DNA of 64,000 bases from Candidatus Avelusimicrobium luingense. GTDB lineage: Bacteria; Elusimicrobiota; Elusimicrobia; Elusimicrobiales; Elusimicrobiaceae. Below, piece after piece: positions 34,804-44,999 of this stretch. Position 1 is the first letter of the stretch. Each line of letters opens with the position of its first letter. The notes under the pieces are model-generated. The model searched no databases. It was not told where the DNA came from and was given only the letters and a program-made list of their open reading frames with translations. A program made the position numbers and the translations under genes. The stretch lies in the NCBI GenBank assembly GCA_900315845.1, contig OOHK01000005.1:50275-114274 (forward strand). The letters are read 5' to 3'.

Positions 34804-35340
34804 ATGTCTAAGAAACAATCTTTTTTTCAGGCCGGGTTTACTTTAACGGAACTTATGGCGGTAGTTATTATTTTAGGGATTTTATCAGCCATTGGGGCGG
34901 GATCCTATAAAAAAGCCGTAGAACGCAGCCGGTTTTCTGACGGGCTTATGGCGGCTACTGCGGTCATGGAATCGGTCAATCGGTATTATGCAGATAATCC
35001 GTTAACTACCGATGCCCAATATCCGACCATCAATAAAACTGATATAGATTTTCCAAACCAAACCAGTTGTGGCGATTACTGTATTAAAACTAAATTTTTT
35101 GAAACAACTATTTGCAATGGCGGTTTTACCGATGCCCAACGCAGAAAAGGAACGCAAGTAGGCGATTATGCTGTTCGGGCCTATTCCAGCGAGTTTGGTA
35201 GCAACCGGCATAAACGTGCCGAGTGTATTTATTACAATGACGGCGGCAAAGATTTATGCATTTCTGCCGGATATCCGAATTGCTCGGGAACAACCAGCTC
35301 CACGGTGTGTGCAACGAGCGTGGCTAAGTGTACCAAGTAA
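34804..35340 (+). CDS. Type IV pilin-like protein, divergent
   Basis: 178 residues. Leader MSKKQSFFQAG, then FTLTELMAVVIILGILSA, Glu at +5, and GAGSYKKAVERSRFSDGLM instead of the usual LPQYQKAV. It is cysteine-rich (ten Cys, among them TSCGDYC, ECIYYN and a run near the C-terminus: NCSGTT, TVCATSVAKC), suggesting several disulfides. CGGAG precedes the ATG. It differs from the other pilins and may be a minor or tip subunit. A terminator follows at once. Confidence 0.9.
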   Translation: MSKKQSFFQAGFTLTELMAVVIILGILSAIGAGSYKKAVERSRFSDGLMAATAVMESVNRYYADNPLTTDAQYPTINKTDIDFPNQTSCGDYCIKTKFFETTICNGGFTDAQRRKGTQVGDYAVRAYSSEFGSNRHKRAECIYYNDGGKDLCISAGYPNCSGTTSSTVCATSVAKCTK

Positions 35341-35355
35341 GATCTTTTTTCTTCA

Positions 35356-35388
35356 GCCCTTTGGTGTAAAACCAAAGGGCCTTTTTTT
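35356..35388 (+). terminator. Terminator after pilin gene, abutting nadB promoter
   Basis: GCCCTTTGGT / ACCAAAGGGC, loop GTAAA, then CTTTTTTT. The last T-run ends two bases before the TAAAAT of nadB. Confidence 0.85.
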
Positions 35389-35389
35389 G

Positions 35390-35395
35390 TAAAAT
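35390..35395 (+). promoter_or_regulatory. Leaderless-type promoter of nadB
   Basis: TAAAAT with exactly six bases before the ATG at 35402, no Shine-Dalgarno sequence. Any -35 box would lie inside the preceding terminator hairpin. Confidence 0.55.
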
Positions 35396-35401
35396 AAAGT
35401 T

Positions 35402-36946
35402 ATGCGGATAATTCATACCGATTGTTTAGTGATAGGGGCCGGACTTGCCGGCTGTGTATATGCGCACGAAGCCGCCAAAAACGGCTTGCATACGCTTTTG
35501 TTATGTTGTGGTGAAATGAGCCAAGCCAATAGCGATTTGGCCCAAGGCGGCATTGTTTACGAGCCTCAATTAAAATTAGAAGATTTATTAGAAGATGTCC
35601 GCATGGCTACGGCAGGCCTTTGCAATGAACGCGCTGTACGGGAATTGTCCACAGCGGGATGTAAAGCCATAGAAGAAATTTTCTTACACGATTTGGATGT
35701 AAATTTTGACCGCGATGAAAAACATGCCTTGCGTTTTACACGCGAAGGCGCACACCGCAAAAACCGTATTATTTATTCTAAAGACACGACGGGGCACGCA
35801 TTATTATCTGCCTTACAAACAGCCGTACGCAAAAATCCGCTTATTACGGTGCGCGAAAATGCCGCCGCTATTGATTTGCTTACCTTTTCGCATAGTTCCA
35901 CGGATATTATGGATAGGTATGAACCGTTAACCGTTTTCGGCGCGTATGTGTTGGATAACCAAACCGGTGAAGTGTTTGCCGTTACCGCCAAAAAAACGAT
36001 TTTAGCAACGGGGGGAGTCGGACAGATTTACCGTCATACCACCAATGCCGCACACTCGTACGGGCATGGAATTGCCATGGCGTATCGCGTCGGTGCGCGT
36101 GTAATGAATATGGAATATGTGCAATTCCACCCGACGGTATTTGCCAAAGGAAAAAGTTTTCTCTTATCCGAAGCGTTGCGTGGCGAAGGGGCTATTTTAC
36201 GTAACGTAAAAGGCGAAGCGTTTATGGAAAAATACCACCCGCTTAAAGATTTAGCCCCGCGTGACATCGTAGCGCGTGCGATTGAACAAGAACGGCTTAA
36301 TACGTCGCACGATTGTGTATATTTGGATATTTCCCACCGCCCGGCCAAGGAAACCAAAGAGCGTTTCCCGGCCATTTATCACAAATGTTTGGAAGAAGGT
36401 TTTGATTTAACCAAACAACCCGTTCCGGTTGTTCCGGCCGCGCACTATTTTTGCGGAGGCGTTTATGCTACGCCCGACGGACGGACAAACATCTGCCACT
36501 TAAATGCCATTGGCGAAACGGCGTGCACCGGCTATCATGGCGCGAATCGTTTGGCCAGCACTTCTTTGTTAGAGGCGGTAGCCATGGGATATTTGTGCGC
36601 CCATGCGGACGCTCAAGAAATTGCCGCTCACGAATTTCGTATCCCGACACCGAAAGATTGGGTCCTGCCCAACGAAAAGCCCGACCTTAATTTAATTAAG
36701 CAAGATTTATCTACTTTACGCAGTACCATGTGGAACTATGTGGGCTTGATGCGAAGTGCTACGCATTTAAGTCGTGCGGAAAAAATCTTGCGCCACTTAC
36801 ACAACGAAATTAACGCTTTTTATAAAGGCGCGGCCTTGTGCCAAGAGTTATTAGATTTGCGTAACGGTACACAGACAGGACTTTTGATTGCATACGCGGC
36901 GCTGCGTAATAAACGTTCTATTGGATGCCATTATTTAAGTAATTAA
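35402..36946 (+). CDS. nadB: L-aspartate oxidase
   Basis: 514 residues. The flavoenzyme oxidises L-aspartate to iminoaspartate, the first step of de novo NAD synthesis; fumarate can be the acceptor in anaerobes. FAD-binding [31 protein letters not shown], the active-site YVQFHPTVF and [12 protein letters not shown] with the catalytic Arg, then HYFCGGV and [17 protein letters not shown] are all intact. The C-terminal helical domain is present. nadA and nadC are not in the window. A pilin gene starts 16 bases after the stop. Confidence 0.95.
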   Translation: MRIIHTDCLVIGAGLAGCVYAHEAAKNGLHTLLLCCGEMSQANSDLAQGGIVYEPQLKLEDLLEDVRMATAGLCNERAVRELSTAGCKAIEEIFLHDLDVNFDRDEKHALRFTREGAHRKNRIIYSKDTTGHALLSALQTAVRKNPLITVRENAAAIDLLTFSHSSTDIMDRYEPLTVFGAYVLDNQTGEVFAVTAKKTILATGGVGQIYRHTTNAAHSYGHGIAMAYRVGARVMNMEYVQFHPTVFAKGKSFLLSEALRGEGAILRNVKGEAFMEKYHPLKDLAPRDIVARAIEQERLNTSHDCVYLDISHRPAKETKERFPAIYHKCLEEGFDLTKQPVPVVPAAHYFCGGVYATPDGRTNICHLNAIGETACTGYHGANRLASTSLLEAVAMGYLCAHADAQEIAAHEFRIPTPKDWVLPNEKPDLNLIKQDLSTLRSTMWNYVGLMRSATHLSRAEKILRHLHNEINAFYKGAALCQELLDLRNGTQTGLLIAYAALRNKRSIGCHYLSN

Positions 36947-36962
36947 AAACAGGAGGCTTATT

Positions 36963-37481
36963 ATGAAAAATTATATCCAAGCATGTTCAAACGGTTTTAC
37001 CTTGATTGAATTATTGGTGGTAGTGCTTATTATCGGTATATTGGCAGCGGTGGCGTTGCCACAATATCAAAAAGTTGTGGAAAAAGCGCGTATGAGTGAA
37101 GCCGTCACTTTAACGCGGGCGATTGCTAATGCACATGAAGTGTATCACATGGCCAGCGGAGAGTATTTGAATGCCGATCAAATGGAATTACTGGCCATAG
37201 ATATACCCGGTACATTGATTACTTCAGGGTGGCTTACCGGGCGTTGGCGTACCAAAGATTTTATTTATTCCCCGAACGGATGGGGATCTTCTATGTCAAA
37301 TCCTGATGTCAATTTAGCGGTAGCCCAGCGGGTAACAAGTGAACAGCCGAACGGCGATTTGTATTATTTTTATGTTCGTCAAGACGATCCCGGACGTGTT
37401 CGTTGCAATGCTTATCCAACGGCTTCCAATTTGCAGAAAAAACTTTGTAACCAATTTAATTCGAACGGCGGAACATTCTAA
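36963..37481 (+). CDS. Type IV pilin-like protein downstream of nadB
   Basis: 172 residues. Leader [11 protein letters not shown], then [18 protein letters not shown] with Glu at +5, [19 protein letters not shown]. The globular part has [16 protein letters not shown] and Trp-rich [12 protein letters not shown], with two Cys near the C-terminus. Unlike most pilin genes here it has no visible promoter; with AGGAGG and a 16-base gap it is probably cotranscribed with nadB. Its stop is only seven bases from the convergent uvrA stop. Confidence 0.94.
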   Translation: MKNYIQACSNGFTLIELLVVVLIIGILAAVALPQYQKVVEKARMSEAVTLTRAIANAHEVYHMASGEYLNADQMELLAIDIPGTLITSGWLTGRWRTKDFIYSPNGWGSSMSNPDVNLAVAQRVTSEQPNGDLYYFYVRQDDPGRVRCNAYPTASNLQKKLCNQFNSNGGTF

Positions 37482-37488
37482 AACGGTT

Positions 37489-40392
37489 TTACTTTTTAGA
37501 AGACTTCCCTTTGGAAAGTTCTTTTCTTGGGTGAATTTTCAAATAATCTTTTACCGCGTCCAATTCCGGTTTTAAGTATTTGCCTGTATAAGATTTAGCG
37601 CACTTGGCAACGTCGGCCGGCGTGCCTTCACATACAATTTGTCCGCCTTTGTCGCCGCCTTCCGGTCCGAGGTCAATCAGCCAATCGGCCGTTTTGATTA
37701 CGTCCAAATTATGCTCAATAATTAGCACGGTATTTCCGCGGTCGGCTAAATCGTGTAAGACGTGTAAAAGTTTATCAATATCCGCAAAGTGGAGCCCGGT
37801 TGTCGGCTCGTCTAGAATATAGAGCGTGTTGCCCGTACCTTTGCGAGAAAGTTCATCGGCTAATTTTACGCGTTGCGCTTCACCGCCCGATAAAGTTGTG
37901 GCCGCTTGCCCCAGTTTAATGTAACCGAGTCCCACATCGTTGAGCGTTTGCAAATAGCGTTTGATTTTGGGGATAGCGTCAAAAAATTCCAGTGCTTGCG
38001 ATACACTTAAATTTAACACATCGGCAATGCTTTTGCCTTTAAATTTTACTTGCAAGGTATCTTCGTTAAAACGCTGTCCGTTGCACTCTTCGCACTTTAC
38101 ATAAATGTCAGGCAAGAATTGCATTTGAATTTTCAAAATACCGTCACCCTGACATTTTTCACAACGTCCGCCTTTGACGTTAAACGAAAACCGCCCCGGC
38201 TTGTACCCGCGCCGTTTGGCTTCGGGCATTTGGGCAAATAAATCGCGGATGTGCGAAAATACACCTGTATATGTTGCCGGGTTGCTGCGAGGCGTTTTGC
38301 CAATAGGGCTTTGGTCCACGATGATTACCTTGTCAATGTTATCTAACCCTTTGATAATATCGTGATCGCCGGGGACATCTTTGGCTCCATAGAATTTGCG
38401 TGCAAGGGCCTTGTATAAAATTTGGTGCACAAGTGTACTTTTGCCCGAGCCGGACACACCGGTTACGCAGACGAATTTGCCGAGCGGAATTTTGACGTCA
38501 ATGTCTTTTAAGTTAAATTGCCGCGCGCCGTGAATCGTTAAAAATTTACCGTTGCCTTTGCGTTGCTTTTCACGCGGCAAAATCAAGTTGCGTCCGTTTA
38601 AGTAAGAGGCGGTAAGCGAAGTGTTATTTTTCAAGAAATCTTTGGTAGGTTGTGCGGCTACAATTTGTCCGCCATTTTCTCCCGCGGCCGGGCCAAGTTC
38701 TACTACATAATCAGATGATAAAATGGTGTCTTTATCGTGTTCTACAATAATGAGCGTGTTGTCCAAGTCGCGCAAGTCTTTAAGCGTAGCAATTAAGCGG
38801 TCGTTATCGCGCGGGTGAAGGCCGATAGTCGGTTCGTCCAGTACATATAAAACACCCGTCAGCCCGGAGCCGATTTGCGTAGCCAAGTGGATACGTTGCG
38901 CTTCGCCGCCCGATAGTGTTTGGCTTTTGCGGTTAAGCGTTAAATAGGAAAGTCCCACACTGTTTAAGAAATCTAACCGCGCACGAATTTCTTTAAGCAC
39001 GTCTTTGGCAATAATTTTGTCTTTTTCAGATAAGTGAATTTTGTCAAAAAACGCTTTGGCGGCCGATACCTGCATAGACGTAATTTCATCTATGTTTTTG
39101 CCGTCCACTTTTACCGCTAACGCTTCGGGTTTTAAGCGTTTGCCCTGACAGACCGGGCACTCAATCTCGCGCATGAAACGTTGGGTAACTTCTTCTTTCA
39201 CAAAATCACTTTCCGACTCGGCTACGCGGCGTTTTAGGTTGGTAATTACGCCTTCAAACTCTTGCTCGCCACCGGAAATAATAGAGGTATAGGTGGCACT
39301 ACCGGTACCGTATAATAATAAATCACGTTGTGCTTTGGGGAGTTTTTTCCACGGGGTGGTCATGGAAATATGTTGTTGGCGGCAAACCTGTTTTAAGATA
39401 TCGTAATAGTAGCCGCTCCACGAACTTTTCCAACGGTGGGTACGTGTGGTAACGGGGTTATCCCAAGCCTCTATCGCCCCTTCGTTTAAGGTTAAATTCG
39501 GATTCGGTACCACCAGTTGTTCATCCACTTCAATTTTAACGCCAAGCCCATTACACTCCGGACACGCACCATACGGCGAGTTAAACGAAAACAGCCGCGG
39601 CTCTAATTCGCTAAACCCAATACCGCAATGCGCGCAGGCGTTACTTTCGCTATACGTAAAATCAACCGGATTTTTTCCGTCCGTTTCCAAAATATGCACC
39701 AACCCTTGCGCATATTTTAAGGCGGTTTCTAAACTTTCTACAAGCCGCTCACGGTCAAATTCGTCCACATAAAATTCATCTACCACCAGTTCAATGGTAT
39801 GCTTTTTATAACGCTCTAACGTCGGTACTTGGTCTAATGTGATAATCGTTCCGTTCACGCGCGCTTTGACATATCCTTCTTTTTTGAATTTGGCAAATAA
39901 TTCTTCGTAGGTTCCGGCACGCCCGCGTACGACGGGGGATAAAATGTAAAGTGTTTTATCCGCAAATTTTTTCAGAATATCTTGTGCAATACCTTGTACG
40001 CTCCATGTTTCCACCGGCCGCCCACAATGCGGACAGTAACGTTTCCCTACGCGCGCAAACAGTAAACGCAGATAATCGTAAATTTCCGTAACGGTAGAAA
40101 CGGTAGATCGCGGATTTTTAGACGGGTTGCGTTGCTCAATGGAAATGGCGGGGGAAAGCCCCTCAATATGTTCCACATCGGGTTTTTCCATGAGTTCCAA
40201 AAATTGCCGCGCATAAGCAGACATGCTTTCTACGTAGCGGCGTTGGCCTTCGGCATAAATGGTATCAAAGGCGAGTGAACTTTTGCCCGAGCCGGACAAC
40301 CCGGTTACGACGGTCATTTTGTCTTTGGGTATTTCTACCGTAATGTTTTTTAAGTTGTGGCCTTTGGCGCCGATGACTTTGATTGATTTCAT
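37489..40392 (-). CDS. uvrA: Excinuclease ABC subunit A
   Basis: 967 residues from the ATG at 40392 (AGGG upstream), slightly longer than E. coli UvrA (940). It is the damage-recognition ATPase of nucleotide excision repair. Two ABC modules are visible: [14 protein letters not shown] and later [13 protein letters not shown], with matching SGGEAQRI and [14 protein letters not shown] signatures and [13 protein letters not shown] / [13 protein letters not shown]. Zinc modules CPHCGRP-type, CAHCG...CPEC and CEKCQGDG...CEEC are kept. uvrB is not in the window. Confidence 0.97.
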   Translation of the reverse strand: MKSIKVIGAKGHNLKNITVEIPKDKMTVVTGLSGSGKSSLAFDTIYAEGQRRYVESMSAYARQFLELMEKPDVEHIEGLSPAISIEQRNPSKNPRSTVSTVTEIYDYLRLLFARVGKRYCPHCGRPVETWSVQGIAQDILKKFADKTLYILSPVVRGRAGTYEELFAKFKKEGYVKARVNGTIITLDQVPTLERYKKHTIELVVDEFYVDEFDRERLVESLETALKYAQGLVHILETDGKNPVDFTYSESNACAHCGIGFSELEPRLFSFNSPYGACPECNGLGVKIEVDEQLVVPNPNLTLNEGAIEAWDNPVTTRTHRWKSSWSGYYYDILKQVCRQQHISMTTPWKKLPKAQRDLLLYGTGSATYTSIISGGEQEFEGVITNLKRRVAESESDFVKEEVTQRFMREIECPVCQGKRLKPEALAVKVDGKNIDEITSMQVSAAKAFFDKIHLSEKDKIIAKDVLKEIRARLDFLNSVGLSYLTLNRKSQTLSGGEAQRIHLATQIGSGLTGVLYVLDEPTIGLHPRDNDRLIATLKDLRDLDNTLIIVEHDKDTILSSDYVVELGPAAGENGGQIVAAQPTKDFLKNNTSLTASYLNGRNLILPREKQRKGNGKFLTIHGARQFNLKDIDVKIPLGKFVCVTGVSGSGKSTLVHQILYKALARKFYGAKDVPGDHDIIKGLDNIDKVIIVDQSPIGKTPRSNPATYTGVFSHIRDLFAQMPEAKRRGYKPGRFSFNVKGGRCEKCQGDGILKIQMQFLPDIYVKCEECNGQRFNEDTLQVKFKGKSIADVLNLSVSQALEFFDAIPKIKRYLQTLNDVGLGYIKLGQAATTLSGGEAQRVKLADELSRKGTGNTLYILDEPTTGLHFADIDKLLHVLHDLADRGNTVLIIEHNLDVIKTADWLIDLGPEGGDKGGQIVCEGTPADVAKCAKSYTGKYLKPELDAVKDYLKIHPRKELSKGKSSKK

Positions 40393-40500
40393 GTTAAACC
40401 CTGTTAGAAAAAAATAACCGCAAAACACTTGCGGGGAAAGTTCTTTTTTACCTTAAATAAATTATATAATTTATTAAATACTTTTTTGGAGTTTTATACT

Positions 40501-41553
40501 GTGAAAAAATCACTTAGATATTCCTTGTATGCGTTGGGGATACTTTTATCCTTAGGTGTGTTGGCAATAATGATTTATCAAGCCAAGGATAGTTTTGTAA
40601 AAATTTGGCAAAACGTACAGATTAAATATTTATTCCTGTCGGTTATTTCTTCCGTGCTTATTTACGTGGCGATGGGAATGAGTTTGTATGAAGTATTGCG
40701 TATTATGGGCCGCCGTATCGGCAAGGGAGCGGCTATCGGCATTGCGCTTGTTTCTACGACGGTTAACTATGCGGTTTCTTCGCTGGGAGCCAGCGGGTTT
40801 GCCTTGCGTGCCCATTTGCTCAACCGCCGCCGTGTGCCGTTCGGTACGTGTGTGACTGCCAGTATTGTTATTACGGTTTTATTGTATTTTGTGCTTGCAT
40901 TGATTATCTTGTTAGGATCGGTTTTAATGTTATTTCACGCTTCAACGACGGCCGTACAACTGCTTAAAAATTTTGTTTTGATTGTGGTGATGTGTGCGGT
41001 GTGTGTAGCCGTTACGGCGTTTTTATTTAATAACGAATGGCGTTATAAATCTATCCGCAAAATTTTCCGCTTGCTTAATAAAGTATTATTTCACGTCTTT
41101 GGAGCACTTATTCCCAAAGGCCGCTACGATGATTTTATGGATCAGTTGGACGAAGGAATTGCTCTAATTCATAAGAAAAAGAAAAAAATGACGTGGACGA
41201 TTGTATATGTGGGAGCAGATTGGTTATTTACGATTTTAGTCTTGTTCTTTGCTTTTCGTGCCGTTGGGGTGCATATTGCCGCGGGAGTGTTGGTTGCCGG
41301 GTTTGCTATCGGTATGGTAACTACACTTATCCCGATTTTGCCCGGCGGATTAGGGGCTATGGAATTGGCTATGACGGCTGTATATGCCCAAATGGGTATT
41401 GATTGGGATGCCGCTTTGATGGCTACGTTGATTTACCGCGTGGTATATTATGTTTTACCCGGTATGGTAAGTATCTTTATTTACTGGGGGTTGCAACTTT
41501 CCGCGGCACCCGTAAAGAAACGCAAAGGAGTTTCGTATGAAAGAACGCATTAA
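40501..41553 (+). CDS. YbhN/UPF0104 family integral membrane protein
   Basis: 350 residues from a GTG at 40501; GGAG lies nine bases before it, while the upstream in-frame ATG has none. About eight membrane helices. The pattern of SLGASGFALRAHLLNRRRVPFG, then late TLIPILPGGLGAMELAMTAVY, and YRVVYYVLPGMVS is typical of the lysylphosphatidylglycerol synthetase transmembrane region family (YbhN, UPF0104). Members without the catalytic domain are uncharacterised; flippase-like lipid transport has been proposed for relatives. Its end overlaps the next gene by 17 bases. Confidence 0.88.
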   Translation: MKKSLRYSLYALGILLSLGVLAIMIYQAKDSFVKIWQNVQIKYLFLSVISSVLIYVAMGMSLYEVLRIMGRRIGKGAAIGIALVSTTVNYAVSSLGASGFALRAHLLNRRRVPFGTCVTASIVITVLLYFVLALIILLGSVLMLFHASTTAVQLLKNFVLIVVMCAVCVAVTAFLFNNEWRYKSIRKIFRLLNKVLFHVFGALIPKGRYDDFMDQLDEGIALIHKKKKKMTWTIVYVGADWLFTILVLFFAFRAVGVHIAAGVLVAGFAIGMVTTLIPILPGGLGAMELAMTAVYAQMGIDWDAALMATLIYRVVYYVLPGMVSIFIYWGLQLSAAPVKKRKGVSYERTH

Positions 41554-42052
41554 CGAACAAATCCCGCATATGCCAACGTCCTGTTTTGTTCATAAAAGTG
41601 CGGTAATTATCGGCGAGGTGACGCTGGGAGAAAATGTTTCCGTTTGGCCTTGTGCGGTATTGCGCGGTGATATTGCCTCTATTACGGTGGGGGATAATTC
41701 CAATATTCAAGAAAATGCCTGTGTACACGTTAATTACGACGCTCCGGCCGTGATTGGCAAGGGCGTAAGTGTGGGGCATGGAGCCGTGGTACACGGTAGT
41801 AAAATCGGCGATAATTGTTTAATCGGCATGAACGCCGTAGTGATGGAAAGCGAAATCGGGCCGAATTGTATTATCGGTGCGGGAGCCGTTGTGCCGGCGG
41901 GGAAAAATATTCCCGCAGGCTCGCTCGTGATGGGTGTTCCGGCTAAAATTGTACGCCAATTAGATGAAGACGAAGTCAATGCCATTATGAAAAACGCGCG
42001 CGATTACACGCAATCTATTGAATTATACCGCAAAAATTGCAAAGAGATTTAA
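41537..42052 (+). CDS. Gamma-carbonic anhydrase-like left-handed beta-helix protein
   Basis: 171 residues. Hexapeptide repeats build a left-handed beta helix (GENVSVWPCAVLRGDIASI, VGDNSNIQENACVHV, IGKGVSVGHGAVVHG, IGDNCLIGMNAVVM). The three His expected to bind metal are in CVHV and VGHGAVVHG. This matches the YrdA/PaaY/CaiE group. Whether it hydrates CO2 or acts on CoA esters is not determined. It is read with the YbhN-like gene and precedes a response regulator by one base. Confidence 0.92.
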   Translation: MKERINEQIPHMPTSCFVHKSAVIIGEVTLGENVSVWPCAVLRGDIASITVGDNSNIQENACVHVNYDAPAVIGKGVSVGHGAVVHGSKIGDNCLIGMNAVVMESEIGPNCIIGAGAVVPAGKNIPAGSLVMGVPAKIVRQLDEDEVNAIMKNARDYTQSIELYRKNCKEI

Positions 42053-42053
42053 T

Positions 42054-42416
42054 ATGAAAAAAATAGTTATGATTGAAGATTCCAAAGTGTTGGGAACGGC
42101 TCTGTCCGGGGCGCTTAAAATAGAAGGTATAGAAGTCTTTTGGGCGCACAACGGCGTGGAAGGCGTAACGCTGGCCAAACAGGAAAAGCCCGATTTGATT
42201 TTGTTAGATTTGATGCTTCCCAAATTAAGCGGATTTGACGTGTGCAAATTGTTAAAGACCGATAACGACACTTGGCGCATTCCGGTTATTGTGATGTCCA
42301 CTTTGTCCGACCCGGAATCGCAAGACCGCGCCAAAGAAGCCGGGGCTGATTTTTTTATTCCCAAACCCTACGATTTGGCAGACACCTTAAAAGAAATTAA
42401 AAAACATCTTAACTAG
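42054..42416 (+). CDS. Single-domain response regulator (CheY-like)
   Basis: 120 residues from the ATG at 42054. A stand-alone receiver domain: acidic pocket IEDS, phospho-acceptor Asp in LILLDLMLP, switch Ser/Thr in VIVMSTLS and the conserved Lys in FIPKPYD. No output domain is present, so it must act by protein-protein contact. No histidine kinase is encoded nearby. It is followed nine bases later by a TPR protein that could be its partner; that is inference from proximity. Confidence 0.93.
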   Translation: MKKIVMIEDSKVLGTALSGALKIEGIEVFWAHNGVEGVTLAKQEKPDLILLDLMLPKLSGFDVCKLLKTDNDTWRIPVIVMSTLSDPESQDRAKEAGADFFIPKPYDLADTLKEIKKHLN

Positions 42417-42425
42417 GAGAAAATA

Positions 42426-43487
42426 ATGGCGAAATTTGACGTAGAAGAAATTTACGAACTTTTAGAGGTAAATGAGCCGCAAAAAGCCTTGGCGTTGCTA
42501 AAAAAAGTACGCACGAAAGACGCGCAAGTGTGGTTTTTACAAGGCGAAGCCGAACGGCAATCAGGTCATTTTGAAACAGCCCTTTTGACGTATGCCAAAG
42601 GCCTTAAAATCGCAGATGTGGCCGAAGTGCGTATGGATATTTTGCTGGCGATGTCGGCTTGTTACCGTACGCTCGGGCACGCGGCTGCCGCGTATGAATT
42701 GGCCGATGAAACGCTCCAAATGGCCAATGAGTTGGAGTATGATGATTATTCCGTACGCGCTATGCAAGAAATGGGCATGGCGTTGCGTGCATGGGGGAAA
42801 TTAGACGAAGCGTTAGAATTGTTAGACACCGTTTTAGCCGCCTACACGCAAGCCAAAGATTATGCGGGTATGAGTTTTATTCACTGGGCCAAAGGCGGTA
42901 TTTTCCGTCTGCAAGGACATTTTGAAGAAGGTATTTTACAATTCAAAAAATCTATTGCGCTAGCCAAAAAAATTCACGATAAAATTAACGAAGCCTACGG
43001 CTATTGCGGTCTGGCCGGTATCAGCCGTATTTGCGGAAAAATTGACGAGTGTGTTAAAAATTATAAACTTGCTGATAAGATTTTCAAACATACACAAGAT
43101 GTGTTCGGCAAGGCCTACACCCATTGCGGTATGGCCAACGGCCTTCGCCAACAAGGCAATTATGCCGAAGCATTGCGCCATTATAATGTGGCCGATAAAC
43201 TCTATTCGTCCATTAACGATACGGTTGATTTGGGGTTTGTTAAATGGGGCCGCGCCGACGTGTTAAAGCGCAAAAACAAAATGCAGGCCGCACTAAAAGA
43301 TTTACAAGAAGCGCAAGTTTTATTTGATAATTCCGACGAACTTCGCGGACAAATTTTAACAAAACTTTCGCTGGCCCAAGTATTATATGCACTGGGCGAA
43401 ACGGACAAGGCCGAAGAATTATACAACGCCGGTGTTGCACAGGCGAAAAAAGAAGGGTTACACACCTATTTGGAAAGTTATACCTGA
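42426..43487 (+). CDS. Tetratricopeptide repeat protein
   Basis: 353 residues, no signal peptide, so probably cytoplasmic. It is helical, with about eight TPR-like units (for example LWFLQGEAERQSGHFETALL-type, SFIHWAKGGIFRLQGHFEEG, AYGYCGLAGISRICGKIDEC, AYTHCGMANGLRQQGNYAEA and a C-terminal ALGETDKAEELYNAGVAQAK). It is probably a protein-binding scaffold. AGGAG precedes the ATG. The pair with the CheY-like gene suggests joint function, which the sequence alone does not show. Confidence 0.85.
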   Translation: MAKFDVEEIYELLEVNEPQKALALLKKVRTKDAQVWFLQGEAERQSGHFETALLTYAKGLKIADVAEVRMDILLAMSACYRTLGHAAAAYELADETLQMANELEYDDYSVRAMQEMGMALRAWGKLDEALELLDTVLAAYTQAKDYAGMSFIHWAKGGIFRLQGHFEEGILQFKKSIALAKKIHDKINEAYGYCGLAGISRICGKIDECVKNYKLADKIFKHTQDVFGKAYTHCGMANGLRQQGNYAEALRHYNVADKLYSSINDTVDLGFVKWGRADVLKRKNKMQAALKDLQEAQVLFDNSDELRGQILTKLSLAQVLYALGETDKAEELYNAGVAQAKKEGLHTYLESYT

Positions 43488-43504
43488 TTGTATCTTTTAC
43501 AGAT

Positions 43505-43537
43505 AAAAAAGCGGCCCAAATGATAGGCCGCTTTTTT
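43505..43537. terminator. Bidirectional terminator between TPR and MATE genes
   Basis: A perfect 12-bp stem AAAAAAGCGGCC / GGCCGCTTTTTT between convergent stops. Confidence 0.9.
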
Positions 43538-43541
43538 TATG

Positions 43542-44906
43542 TTATTTGACTTTTCCAAATAATCTCAAATTGTGTTTAGCAAAGAACAGGTGGAGCATGT
43601 ATATGGCTAGCAGTGTGGAAACCAAATCGGCCACCACCGGTGCATAGAAAACACCGTCTAACGCAAAGAACAACGGCAATATCAGCACAAGCGGAATAAC
43701 AAGTAACACTTGTCGCGATAAACTTAAAAAGGCCGCTTTTACCGGCTGATTGATGGCTTGGAAAAAACTGGTTGCCATAATTTGCAGGGGGAGAATCGGC
43801 AGTAAAATGTTCAAAATGCGTATGGTGCGTGACGCCATCGTTACAAGGGCCGTATCGCTACTGTTAAAGATAGCGGCAATCGGTACCGCAAAAATCTCAA
43901 TGACAATAAACCCGACGGTCGTTACACACATGCCCCACCGTAATGCCATTTTAAGCGTTTGAATAGCGGTTTTGTATTTACGGGCCCCGTAATTGTATCC
44001 GATAAGCGGTTGTGCCCCTTGCGAAATTCCCAAAAGCGGCATCAATACCAATGTATTAACACTAATTGCAATACCGACGGCAGATACGGCCAAATTCCCG
44101 CCGTATTTTAGCAAAGCATGGTTTAAGATAAAATTTAACACGCTGGATGCTAGTTGAAAGGCAAATTGTGAAAATCCGATCGCCAAACATCCCAGCACAA
44201 TACGCTTTTTTACTTTGCAATACACAAGCCGCAACCGGTACATGGTATTGCCGCGCAGGAAAAAGTACATCACCCACATAAAAGAGATGAGTTGTCCTAA
44301 TACGGTGGCGGCAGCCGCCCCGCGGATACTCCAGTGGAAAGTAAAAATAAATAGCGGGCCGAAAATTAAGTTGATACCCGCACCTATTAACTGGGTAGCC
44401 ATGGCCGTTTTCGGACGGCCCGACGAGCGGATAAAGTGGTTCATCCCCGCGCCGATACCAAAAAGTAAATAGCCGGGAAGTACCACCTCGGCATAAGCAC
44501 GGGCCAACGGTAATACTTCGCTATCGGCCCCCAGCAACGATAAAATCGGGTCTAAAAAAGCATAACTTAAAATAGTCAGTACACATGAAACGGAAGTCAG
44601 TAAAATAAATCCGTTGCCCAAAATGCGCCGGGCTTCTTCGGTTTGGTGTTCGCCTAATCGTATGGAAAATAAAGCATTACTGCCTACGCCGATAAGCGCG
44701 CTAAACCCCATATAAACAAGCCCTAGCGGGAAAAGTAATGTGATACCGGCTAATCCGGCCGCGCCTACATCTTGTCCTACGTAAATGCGGGAAATAATGT
44801 TGTAAAGTGCGTTTGCAAACATACCCGCTACCGCCGGCGCGGAAAAACGTACCAGTAGCGACGATAAACTTTTATCCTTAAATGGGTTTTTGGCTGTTTG
44901 TATCAT
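43542..44906 (-). CDS. MATE family efflux transporter
   Basis: 454 residues with twelve predicted helices in two repeats. The N-terminal half has SSLLVRFSAPAVAGMFANALYNIISRIYVG, typical of MATE exporters of the MepA/DinF-like group. The second half repeats the layout with PLLGISQGAQPLIGYNYGARKYK. It exchanges Na+ or H+ for cationic drugs or metabolites; the substrate is not predictable. No Shine-Dalgarno is visible. The start is preceded by an inverted repeat and a TAAAAT on the minus strand. Confidence 0.93.
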   Translation of the reverse strand: MIQTAKNPFKDKSLSSLLVRFSAPAVAGMFANALYNIISRIYVGQDVGAAGLAGITLLFPLGLVYMGFSALIGVGSNALFSIRLGEHQTEEARRILGNGFILLTSVSCVLTILSYAFLDPILSLLGADSEVLPLARAYAEVVLPGYLLFGIGAGMNHFIRSSGRPKTAMATQLIGAGINLIFGPLFIFTFHWSIRGAAAATVLGQLISFMWVMYFFLRGNTMYRLRLVYCKVKKRIVLGCLAIGFSQFAFQLASSVLNFILNHALLKYGGNLAVSAVGIAISVNTLVLMPLLGISQGAQPLIGYNYGARKYKTAIQTLKMALRWGMCVTTVGFIVIEIFAVPIAAIFNSSDTALVTMASRTIRILNILLPILPLQIMATSFFQAINQPVKAAFLSLSRQVLLVIPLVLILPLFFALDGVFYAPVVADLVSTLLAIYMLHLFFAKHNLRLFGKVK

Positions 44907-44919
44907 AGAAGTTACTTCT
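44907..44919 (-). promoter_or_regulatory. Inverted repeat at MATE gene start, possible operator
   Basis: AGAAGT-N-ACTTCT directly adjoins the ATG at 44906 and lies just after the TAAAAT (44921-44926, minus strand). The position fits a repressor site, but no regulator gene is adjacent. Confidence 0.35.
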
Positions 44920-44966
44920 ATATTTTATCAAATAAAAGGTTTCCTTTTATATACTGCTTAATATGG

Positions 44967-44972
44967 TAAAAT
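44967..44972 (+). promoter_or_regulatory. Extended -10 promoter of A2M-pbpC operon
   Basis: TGGTAAAAT, 27 bases before the ATG at 45000, leaving room for the AAGGAG site at 44987-44992. Confidence 0.5.
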
Positions 44973-44999
44973 AGAAAAAAATAGGTAAGGAGATTTTTT

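Noticed and set aside
42054..43487. Two-component or chemotaxis operon around the CheY-like gene
   Set aside because: No histidine kinase, cheA, cheB or receptor is encoded nearby; only the single receiver and a TPR protein are present.
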